DNA of 64,000 nucleotides from Streptosporangium brasiliense (GTDB lineage Bacteria; Actinomycetota; Actinomycetes; Streptosporangiales; Streptosporangiaceae), in contig NZ_JAUSRB010000001.1 of assembly GCF_030811595.1 (NCBI RefSeq), positions 1,901,783-1,965,782 on the forward strand, read 5' to 3'. A model generated the notes under the pieces. The model did no database searches. It saw only the letters and a program-made list of their open reading frames with translations, and was not told the origin of the DNA. A program made the translations under genes and the position numbers. Positions 52,061 through 64,000 of this stretch are shown here, in pieces (within the stretch, counting starts at the first letter, position 1; each line of letters starts with the position of its first letter).

Positions 52061-53071
52061 GTGACGGCTGCGTCCCGCGGGATCCGGCGTCACGACGCAC
52101 TTCGAGCCCTGCTCTCGGCGTTCACCGCCGTGCTCCTGTGCGCCTGCATGGTCTCGGCCGGCCATGCCGCGCCCAAGCCCAGCGCCAAGAAGCTCCGCAA
52201 GGAGCTGGCGCAGCTGCAGAAGCAGTCCGAGACCATGATCGCCGAATACCACGCCGGCCGGGTCGAGCTGCAGAAGGTGGAGAAGTCCGAGAAGGTGGCG
52301 CGCGGCAACCTCGAACGCGCGCAGCGGCAGTTCGACAGCGCCGCGGCCGAGATCCGCCTGCTGGCCGCCGAGCAGTACCGCGCCGGCAGGATGGGGATGA
52401 CCGCGGCGCTGCTGGTCAACACCGATCCCGGCGCCATGCTCAACCGTCTGGCGCTCACCCAGCAGCTCATCCGCGAGCAGGACGCCAAGCTGCAGGGGTT
52501 CGCCAAGATCCGTGACTTTCACCGGGCGGCGCGGACGGCGGCCGACGAACGCGCCGAGCAACTGCGCGCGTCGCTCAAGAAGCTCGACGGCCAGAAGAAG
52601 CGCGCGGAGAAACTGATCGGCCAGATCAAGGACAGGATCGACCGGCTCTACCCCACTCCGGGGCTGCGCAGGGCCGACGGTTCGTGGGTCCCCCAACTGC
52701 CGTCGGGGCCGGACAACATCACGCCGCGGATGCGGCTGGTCCGGCAGCTGATCGCGCAGCGCTTCGGCCCGCGCTTCGGGATCGGCTGCTACCGGGCCGA
52801 CGGCGGCATCGCCGGCGGCGGGGAGCACCCACTGGGCCGCGCCTGCGACTTCATGCTCAGCACCGGCGGCGGCATGCCCTCAGCAGCGGAGACCAATCGC
52901 GGTCACCAGATCGCGGCCTGGGCCATCAAGAACGCCCGGCGGCTGGGCATCATGTACATCATCTTCCGCCAGCGGATCTGGCACGTCCGCACCGGCACCT
53001 GGCGGATGATGTCCGACCGCGGCGGCACCACCGCCAACCACTACGACCACCCCCACATCTCGGTGTACTAG
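52061..53071 (+). CDS. Secreted coiled-coil protein with LAS-type peptidase-like C-terminus
   Basis: A 336-residue exported protein. The signal peptide (about 1-37, ending GHAA) is followed by a long coiled coil (about 40-205, rich in Lys/Glu/Gln) like that of RipA/NlpC-P60 partners. The C-terminal globular domain (about 225-336) contains HPLGRACDFML and a closing HYDHPHISVY, the His/Asp/His zinc pattern of VanY/LAS D,D-peptidases (ARB-07466-like domain). It likely acts on peptidoglycan or binds it. GTG 52061 follows AAGGGAGAAGC; earlier codons lack a signal peptide. Confidence 0.87.
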   Translation: MTAASRGIRRHDALRALLSAFTAVLLCACMVSAGHAAPKPSAKKLRKELAQLQKQSETMIAEYHAGRVELQKVEKSEKVARGNLERAQRQFDSAAAEIRLLAAEQYRAGRMGMTAALLVNTDPGAMLNRLALTQQLIREQDAKLQGFAKIRDFHRAARTAADERAEQLRASLKKLDGQKKRAEKLIGQIKDRIDRLYPTPGLRRADGSWVPQLPSGPDNITPRMRLVRQLIAQRFGPRFGIGCYRADGGIAGGGEHPLGRACDFMLSTGGGMPSAAETNRGHQIAAWAIKNARRLGIMYIIFRQRIWHVRTGTWRMMSDRGGTTANHYDHPHISVY

Positions 53072-53107
53072 CAGGGCGAACATCGCCTGACGCGGCGGCA
53101 GCGAGGG

Positions 53108-53569
53108 CTACCGCTCCGCGTAGGCGGCGAGGTTCGTCAGGGAGGAGGCGAGCCCCGCGGCGTGGTCGTCCGCGGAGATGCCGTCCGGGACGTCCCCGGC
53201 GACGACGTCGACGCGCGTCCCCGCTCCGACGGCGGTGACCTCCCAGGTCATGGTCATCGTGCCGGCGTAGGCGGGATCGTCGGAGACGAAGTCCACCGCC
53301 TGCACGACCCGCACGCCGGGGACGATGTCGACGAAGCGAGCCTCGACGACGTCGGAATCCACGGTCGCCTTGCCGGGCGCGCCGGAAGCGTCGGAATAGG
53401 TCAGCACCAACCGGTACGAACCGCCCGGCCGGCCATCGAATCGCTCGAATCTGCCGGTCATCCCGGCTGGAGGGAGCCATGCCGTGAGCGCCTCGCGATC
53501 GACGAGTGCGGCCCAGACGCGATCGGCTGGCGCAGCGATCACCCGCGACGCCCTGTCCGTACGTGGCAT
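53108..53569 (-). CDS. SRPBCC/AHSA1 family protein
   Basis: A 153-residue START-like protein: VIAAPADRVWAALVDREALTAWLPPAGMTG at the N-terminus and GTMTMTWEVTAVGAGTRVDVVAGDVPDGI in the C-terminal half are typical of the activator-of-Hsp90-like SRPBCC group. Such proteins bind small hydrophobic ligands, and the function is unassigned. AGGGTCGCGCC precedes the ATG. It is convergent with the coiled-coil gene. Confidence 0.88.
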   Translation of the reverse strand: MPRTDRASRVIAAPADRVWAALVDREALTAWLPPAGMTGRFERFDGRPGGSYRLVLTYSDASGAPGKATVDSDVVEARFVDIVPGVRVVQAVDFVSDDPAYAGTMTMTWEVTAVGAGTRVDVVAGDVPDGISADDHAAGLASSLTNLAAYAER

Positions 53570-53803
53570 GGCGCGACCCTAGCACCCTCGCGCGCCTCTA
53601 CATGAGCGGCGCTTCGCCGTGCACGGCGCTGTATGACCATGCACCCGCCGCCCGCTCGGAGGCATCCCACACCTTGCGGCGGACGGGCGAGGACCTCAGG
53701 TCCCAGGACCGTCCCGCCTCCCGCCGACCGCCCGGCCCGGCCTGTACGGCCGGCGATATCGGATGGATTCTCCGCGATCACTACCGGCCCCCGGACGCGG
53801 GAA

Positions 53804-53840
53804 GCCGGACGCCCGCCTCGAAAAGGCGCGGGCGTCCGGC
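53804..53840 (-). terminator. Terminator of the fused carboxylase gene
   Basis: A 13-bp perfect stem, GCCGGACGCCCGC / GCGGGCGTCCGGC, with an 11-base loop, 12 bases past the carboxylase stop. The rest of 53570-53803 shows no gene. Confidence 0.8.
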
Positions 53841-53852
53841 CTCAGGACCAGG

Positions 53853-59342
<5,490 letters not shown>

Positions 59343-60132
59343 TGAGCAGGCCTTTCGAAGACGGTGAACATGGCGGCTACCCTCGCCCCGACCGGGGTAC
59401 ATACTCTTGGCTGCCCCCGGGATGCCGAAATGGCGGGGACTAAGCGTGTTTCGCGGCCGGAGTTGTGGGGATCGCACAGACGCATCCACCGGGATGGTGT
59501 GGCATGCGGCTGATGTGATCTTGGTCGCGCAGCGGCTCATGGACTCGGAGCCCGTTCCCGACCAGCCGCGGCCGAGGGGGTCCGTTTGTCAGGAAGCGAC
59601 AAAGGCGGTAGGTGGGCCCGCTCTGGTGCCGGACATGATCCGATGGTGTTCGGAGGGTCTTCGGCGGGTCCGGAACCGGCCTGAGGTCCACATTGAGTTG
59701 ATCTTGATGCGGGGCCGCGGGGTGCGCTGCCCAGGGTGTGTCCGGCCGCTGACGCCTCACCCGGCGTAGGTTCGGTCCAGTCGTGCGACGCCGAACCTCT
59801 GCCGATGCGCAGTCCGCGCCGGTGCGCGGCGCTGCTCTGCCGCGCATGTTGGCGTCTGCCGCCGTCACCGCTCTGCCCCTGCCGGAGTCATGGAAGTCCT
59901 GTGCCGAGCGCGCTGACCTGACGCCTGCCCGCTGCCGGTTACCTTGAAACCCTAACCGACGCGGACATATGAAGGGGCCAGGCGTGAGTGCCCGGCCTGT
60001 CGAGCTGGTCTGCCGAGCCGGTCATCGATCTTCACCTGCAGTGCGGTCAGAAGGTGTCGACATCTGTCGTCACAGACGGATCGTCGGCACCTTCGCCGTT
60101 CCCGGACCCCGAACGGCTCAGGACATACCCGT
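59343..60132. other. 790-base gene-poor region upstream of the fused carboxylase
   Basis: It carries the carboxylase promoter, with TACCCCGGTCGGGGCGAGGGTA-type symmetry near 59370-59400, then about 700 bases without a supportable gene. Open frames such as 59407-59769 have no family similarity or ribosome site. GC content dips relative to the flanks, which would fit decayed or acquired DNA. Confidence 0.5.
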
Positions 60133-60495
60133 TCAGGCCATGTAGACGGGGGCGAGGTCGACGAATATGCGGTAGTCCGTGATCAGGCCGTCGTCGCGGG
60201 TGCGCCAGATCGACACGGCTACGACGCTGACATCCTTGCCGTCGAGCCGCCGGTAGGTCACCTCGGTCTCGGCGATGATGTCGGCGTCCACCTGCCAGTT
60301 CCTGACGATCCGGTGCCGCAGGCCGCCGATGGTGGAGAAGAACGCGCGCAACCCGGCGGCGATGGCCTCACGTCCCGCCATCGGCTCGGCGTTGCCGAAC
60401 GCCAACGTGGCGTCCTCGGCCAGCAACCGCACGAACTCGCCGGGGTCGAACGAGTCGACTGACTGGAAGACGCGTCGCACCACATCGTCGGTCAT
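60133..60495 (-). CDS. NTF2-like (SnoaL-type) protein
   Basis: A 120-residue single-domain protein: VDSFDPGEFVRLLAEDATLAFGNAEPMAGREAIAAGLRAFFSTIGGLRH and DVSVVAVSIWRTRDDGLITDYRIFVDLAPVY form the NTF2/SnoaL-like cone fold. Such proteins include isomerases, cyclases and non-enzymatic ligand binders, and the role is unassigned. AGGAAGG precedes ATG 60495; an upstream extension to 60561 lacks similarity. Confidence 0.87.
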   Translation of the reverse strand: MTDDVVRRVFQSVDSFDPGEFVRLLAEDATLAFGNAEPMAGREAIAAGLRAFFSTIGGLRHRIVRNWQVDADIIAETEVTYRRLDGKDVSVVAVSIWRTRDDGLITDYRIFVDLAPVYMA

Positions 60496-60606
60496 GCCGA
60501 TCCTTCCTCGCGCGGTCGGGATCACTGGTGGGGACGATACGGGGCCGAGGGCGACGCGCAACTGTCGCCGAGGTGGGTATCTCGTCGCCGCAAGGCTCGC
60601 CGAAGG

Positions 60607-61011
60607 TCATCCGGCCTGCCGGGCCCGCTCCAGGTAGTGGACCAGGTCGCGCATCCGGTCCACGGGCCACGGCAGGTTCCGGCCGAGTTCCTCGCTGTTC
60701 TCCCGCCACATCGTCCGTGCCGCGGCCCTGGTCCGCTCTCCGCCGTCGCCGTCGCCGTGGAACCGGCCCCCCAGCGCGTCCCAGCGGCCGACCAGGGCCT
60801 GCACCCGCGGATCGTCGGCGGGGGTGCCGTCCTGGACGTGCCGCAGGAGCTCCTCGACGAGCCCGGCCCATTCGGTCCTGGCCGCCTCGACGGCTTCCGG
60901 GCCGAGGCCGGCCCGGCGCCGGGCCAGTTGCTCCCGCTGTTCTGCCGTGAACGAGGTCTCGAACACAGAGATCATCTCCAATGCCGTCATGAACTGGTCC
61001 GGATCGGGCAT
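60607..61011 (-). pseudogene. Stand-alone TipAS antibiotic-recognition domain (MerR regulator remnant)
   Basis: A 134-residue TipAS-like domain: ALEMISVFETSFTAEQREQLARRRAGLGPEAV and DDPRVQALVGRWDALGGRF match the thiopeptide-binding half of TipA. Upstream of the ATG the same frame continues to about 61090 with RIQQLTHQLRGLLEQIDSAS, the coiled-coil linker of MerR regulators. The MerR DNA-binding domain is absent, replaced by the start of another gene on the opposite strand. It is therefore a 5'-truncated regulator. A free TipAS could still bind drugs, since TipA genes also make one by internal initiation. Confidence 0.7.
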
Positions 61012-61181
61012 CGACGCGCTGTCGATCTGCTCCAGCAGCCCGCGGAGCTGGTGCGTGAGCTGCTGGATCCGTCCGCTTGGAGAGGGCCGCCGGTCTCGCC
61101 CCCGCCGATGGCGCCGCGGTGGGGGAGGCGCCGGTTAGCGTGGAGTGCGGGGCGCGGTGCCCCGGTCCCGGTCAGGAGGTC

Positions 61182-61412
61182 ATGGTGCCGGAAGGGCGTG
61201 AGGACACGCAGGCCGCCGAGGCGGTCGGCGGATCCGGTGAGCAGGTCCACGAATACGTCGTCGACCGGGTCAGGGACGTGACCCGCGGAGGAAAGATCGT
61301 GTTCGACGCCCCCGGCGGGGGTGTCGACACCGGGCTGCGGCGGCTGATCCCGGTGACCTATGACGTCGTCCTCGACCAGCCGGAGGTCAAGGAGACCGGA
61401 GAGGACAAGTGA
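61182..61412 (+). CDS. Small hypothetical protein
   Basis: A 76-residue acidic protein with no recognised family. It contains VHEYVVDRVRDVTRGGKIVFDAPGGGVDTGLRRLIPVTYDVV, a compact alpha/beta-looking segment. A perfect AGGAGGT sits three bases before ATG 61182 and argues that it is real. The N-terminal boundary lies about 90 bases from the truncated TipAS frame, so it may be part of what disrupted that gene. Confidence 0.6.
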   Translation: MVPEGREDTQAAEAVGGSGEQVHEYVVDRVRDVTRGGKIVFDAPGGGVDTGLRRLIPVTYDVVLDQPEVKETGEDK

Positions 61413-61580
61413 GCCCGCGGCCGCCGGAACCTGGCGGCCGCCGGTGCACGCCGGGGCCACGGCATGCGCGGAGCCCCGGCCCGTGTGACCCGGTCCGCGT
61501 GACCCCGGCCGGCCGGGCGCCGGAAGCGTCCGCGTTCACCCGATGAGACGCCTACCGGCCGATGAGACGCCTGCCCCGGG

Positions 61581-62777
61581 TCACCACGCGACCTCCAGGG
61601 TCGTCAGGCCGTACACGATGTGGAAGGAGCGGAAGTGCGCCTCGGGGGAGACGGGGCGCAGCTCGGGGAAGCGCTGGAGCAGGGCGGGGAAGGCGATCCG
61701 CATCTCCATCCGCGCCAGCGGCGCGCCCAGGCAGTGGTGCACGCCGTGGCCGAAGGCCACGTGACCGGGCGCGCCCCGCGTGATGTCGAAGGCGTCCGGG
61801 TCGGGCATGAGCGCGGGGTCGCGGTTGGCGGCGGGCAGCGCGCACATCACCAGCTCGCCGGGCCCGATCGTCTGGCCCGCCAGCTCGACCTCCGTGGTGG
61901 TCAGCTTGGCCGTGCCGGAGTGGACGATGCTGAGCCAGCGCAGCAGCTCCTCCACCGCCGCGTCGATCCGCTCGGGCTCCTTCCTGAGCAGCTCCAGCTG
62001 GTCGGGGTTGCGCAGCAGGGCCAGCGTGCCCAGCCCGAGCATGTTGGAGGTCGTCTCGTGACCGGCCAGCAGCAGCAGGCTGCCGATGCCGGTGAGCTCG
62101 TCCGTCGTCAGGTCGTCGCCGTGCTCGCGCACCAGCATCCCGAGCAGCTCCTCGCCCGGGTCGGCCTGGATGCGGGAGACCAGCTCCCTCATGTACGCGC
62201 GCGACTCCCGCTGCACCGCCAGGCGCTCCTCGATGGGCACCGACACGTCGAGCATCCGGCTGGTCCTGCGCTGGAAGTCCTCCCGGTCGGCGTACGGCAC
62301 GCCCAGCAGTTCGCAGATGACCAGCGACGGGACCGGCAGCGCGAACGACGACACCAGGTCGGCCGGCGAGCCCGCGCTCTCCATGGCGTCCAGATGCTCG
62401 TCGACGATGCGCCTGATCCGCGGTTCCAGCCGCCGCATCCGGCGGATGGTGAACTCCGGCGTCAGGATCCGGCGCAGCCGGGTGTGCTCGGGAGGGTCGA
62501 ACGCGAGCAGGTTGCCCGCCCGCATCGCGGCGATCTCCTCCGGGCTCAGCTTCGGCGCGTCCGGCATGCGGATGGCGCTCTGCTGGGCGATGCCGAACCG
62601 CTCGGCGTCGCCCAACACCGCGCGCACGTCCGCGTAGCGGGTGACCAGCCAGGCGTCGACGCCGAACGGCGTGCTGACGCGCCTGACCCCCTCCCCGTCG
62701 CGCAGCGCCGCCAGTTCCGGATCAGGATCGAACCCTGCCCGCCGCATGTGCAGCGGCAGAGTCGGAGACTCGCTCAT
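61581..62777 (-). CDS. Cytochrome P450
   Basis: A 398-residue soluble P450 with the I-helix motif LLAGHETTSNM, ExxR as EELLRWLS and the heme loop FGHGVHHCLGAPLAR. It is of the CYP107/CYP105-like secondary-metabolism type. AGGGGGTTGC precedes ATG 62777. A near-perfect 9-bp inverted repeat 42-64 bases upstream is a probable repressor site. It is separated from the copper ATPase gene upstream by a terminator, so it is independently expressed. Confidence 0.93.
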   Translation of the reverse strand: MSESPTLPLHMRRAGFDPDPELAALRDGEGVRRVSTPFGVDAWLVTRYADVRAVLGDAERFGIAQQSAIRMPDAPKLSPEEIAAMRAGNLLAFDPPEHTRLRRILTPEFTIRRMRRLEPRIRRIVDEHLDAMESAGSPADLVSSFALPVPSLVICELLGVPYADREDFQRRTSRMLDVSVPIEERLAVQRESRAYMRELVSRIQADPGEELLGMLVREHGDDLTTDELTGIGSLLLLAGHETTSNMLGLGTLALLRNPDQLELLRKEPERIDAAVEELLRWLSIVHSGTAKLTTTEVELAGQTIGPGELVMCALPAANRDPALMPDPDAFDITRGAPGHVAFGHGVHHCLGAPLARMEMRIAFPALLQRFPELRPVSPEAHFRSFHIVYGLTTLEVAW

Positions 62778-62819
62778 GCAACCCCCTGGATGACTCGCCG
62801 TCCAGACCGCTCTCGCACA

Positions 62820-62841
62820 AAACGGTAGCAACCTATCGTTT
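62820..62841. promoter_or_regulatory. AAACGGTAG-CAAC-CTATCGTTT operator-like repeat
   Basis: Nine-bp arms with one mismatch around a 4-base spacer, 42-64 bases upstream of the P450 start. The 22-bp size and symmetry are typical of TetR-family operators. Confidence 0.55.
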
Positions 62842-62901
62842 ATCTGCAAGGGATCTCCGCGAATTGGGAGGGTCGCCGCCTGCCCATACCCCGGACAGCG
62901 G

Positions 62902-62938
62902 CGTGACGGCCCCCGGCGTCAGGCTGGAGGCCGTCACG
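62902..62938 (-). terminator. Terminator after the copA-like gene
   Basis: CGTGACGGCC / GGCCGTCACG, a 10-bp stem with a 17-base loop, 27 bases past the ATPase stop. Confidence 0.6.
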
Positions 62939-62964
62939 GCGCCTTGCTCGTTTGAACCGGCGGC

Positions 62965-64000
62965 TTACTTGAAGCCGCGCAGCCGCAGGCTGTTGGTCAC
63001 CACGAAGACCGAGGAGAAGGCCATCGCGGCTCCGGCGATCATCGGGTTGAGCAGGCCGAGGGCGGCCAGCGGGAGGGCGGCCACGTTGTAGGCGAAGGCC
63101 CAGAACAGGTTGCCCTTGATGGTGCGCAGGGTGCGGCGGGACAGGCGGATCGCGTCGGCGGCCACCCGCAGGTCGCCGCGGACCAGGGTGAGGTCGGAGG
63201 CCTCGATGGCCGCGTCGGTGCCGGTGCCCATGGCCAGGCCGAGGTCGGCCTGGGCGAGCGCGGCGGCGTCGTTGACGCCGTCGCCGACCATGGCCACCGA
63301 CCGGCCCTCGGCCTGCAGGCGCTTGACCACGTCGACCTTGTCGGCGGGCAGCACCTCGGCGATCACCTCGTCGATGCCCACCTCGGCCGCCACGGACCGG
63401 GCGACGGCCTCGTTGTCGCCGGTGAGCAGGACCGGGGTCAGTCCCAGGCCGCGCAGCTGCCTGATCGCCTCCGCCGAGGTCGGCTTGACGGTGTCGGCGA
63501 CGGTGAGGACCGCGCGGGCCCGGCCGTCCCAGCCGACCGCGACGGCGGTACGGCCGGCCGCCTGGGCCTCGGCCAGCTTGCGCTCCAGCTCGGCGGGCAG
63601 GTGCTGGGACCACTCGGCCAGCAGGCGGGGGCGGCCGACGAGGACGGCGTGCCCGTCGACGGTGCCCTGGACGCCGAGCCCTTCGACGTTGGCGAAGTCC
63701 TCCGGCGCGGGCAGCTCGCCCACCTGGTCGGCGGCGCCCCGGGCGATGGCCTGGGCGATGGGGTGCTCGGAGGCGTGCTCCAGGGCGCCGGCCAGGCGCA
63801 GCACCTCGGCGCGGTCCTCGCCGTCGGCGAGGTGCACCTCGGCCAGGGTCATCCGGCCCTCGGTGACGGTGCCGGTCTTGTCGAGCACGACGGTGTCGAT
63901 GGCGCGGGTGGACTCCAGCACCTCGGGTCCCTTGATCAGGATGCCGAGCTGGGCGCCGCGGCCGGTGCCCACCAGCAGCGCGGTGGGGGTGGCCAGGCCC
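62965..64000 (-). CDS. Copper-type P1B ATPase, C-terminal part (N-terminus beyond window)
   Basis: The last 345 residues of a heavy-metal-pumping ATPase. From the right edge it reads GLATPTALLVGTGRGAQLG, the segment just after the CPC metal site. The phosphorylation motif DKTGTVTEG, the nucleotide-site HP in SEHPIAQA, GDGVNDAAALAQADLGLAMG and two C-terminal membrane helices follow. The C-terminal helix region NxxxAFAYN and MAFSSVFVVTNSLRL (M-SS pattern) indicate a Cu(I) exporter (CopA type). A CsoR regulator or CopZ chaperone would be expected beyond the edge. Confidence 0.92.
   Translation of the reverse strand, partial: GLATPTALLVGTGRGAQLGILIKGPEVLESTRAIDTVVLDKTGTVTEGRMTLAEVHLADGEDRAEVLRLAGALEHASEHPIAQAIARGAADQVGELPAPEDFANVEGLGVQGTVDGHAVLVGRPRLLAEWSQHLPAELERKLAEAQAAGRTAVAVGWDGRARAVLTVADTVKPTSAEAIRQLRGLGLTPVLLTGDNEAVARSVAAEVGIDEVIAEVLPADKVDVVKRLQAEGRSVAMVGDGVNDAAALAQADLGLAMGTGTDAAIEASDLTLVRGDLRVAADAIRLSRRTLRTIKGNLFWAFAYNVAALPLAALGLLNPMIAGAAMAFSSVFVVTNSLRLRGFK

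Noticed and set aside
59407..59769. 120-codon frame upstream of the carboxylase
   Set aside because: No family resemblance, no ribosome site and mixed codon use; a transposase relic was considered but no catalytic motif or terminal repeats were found.

Overview
The window is high-GC DNA from a filamentous actinomycete. GTG starts, GC-rich third positions, many regulators, two P450s, an LPMO, DUF574 and DUF3073 proteins and a lanthipeptide cluster all fit. The gene mix suggests the Streptosporangiaceae or relatives; this is inferred, since no rRNA or marker gene is present. I saw no tRNA, rRNA, CRISPR array or intact insertion sequence.

Left third (1-17.9 kb): a ketosynthase cut by the left edge; a dormancy/stress block of two universal stress proteins, a CBS-BON protein and an Acg-like nitroreductase (1303-4858), with related short boxes before its two transcription units; a TetR-MFS efflux pair separated by a 17-nt repeat array; DUF3073; a small ArsR operon; a fused cobalamin-dependent acyl-CoA mutase (IcmF type) behind two copies of a 12-bp palindrome and followed by a BtuF-like protein with no signal peptide; a glycosyltransferase; an acyl-CoA synthetase; a PIG-L deacetylase; and trpF.

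Middle (17.9-40 kb): two orphan secreted proteins, a decayed TetR gene, a penicillin-binding transpeptidase, a two-component flavin monooxygenase pair, and a class IV lanthipeptide cluster (25611-30597). The cluster has a LanL synthetase with zinc ligands and a TTA codon, a 36-residue precursor, an attenuator-like hairpin and an ABC exporter. After it come DUF72, an ARMT1-like phosphatase, a GH15 glucanase/trehalase, an AA10 LPMO, RidA, two small proteins, and an M20 peptidase coupled to an Lrp-type regulator that is divergent from an MHS transporter.

Right third (40-64 kb): P450, DUF2277, a PHM-like copper monooxygenase lipoprotein, an HxlR regulator divergent from a thiolase, a DUF574 methyltransferase, a secreted beta-propeller, a FUSC membrane protein, BlaI, a secreted coiled-coil peptidase-like protein, SRPBCC, a eukaryote-like single-chain acyl-CoA carboxylase of about 1829 residues, an NTF2-like protein, a TipAS-domain remnant, a second P450 and the C-terminal part of a CopA-type ATPase cut by the right edge.

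Themes are acyl-CoA metabolism (ketosynthase, mutase, synthetase, thiolase, carboxylase), hypoxia/stress survival, and one RiPP pathway. The most unusual items are the class IV lanthipeptide locus with its repeat-built linkers, the fused carboxylase, the IcmF operator and BtuF-like partner, the PHM-like lipoprotein and the TipAS remnant.
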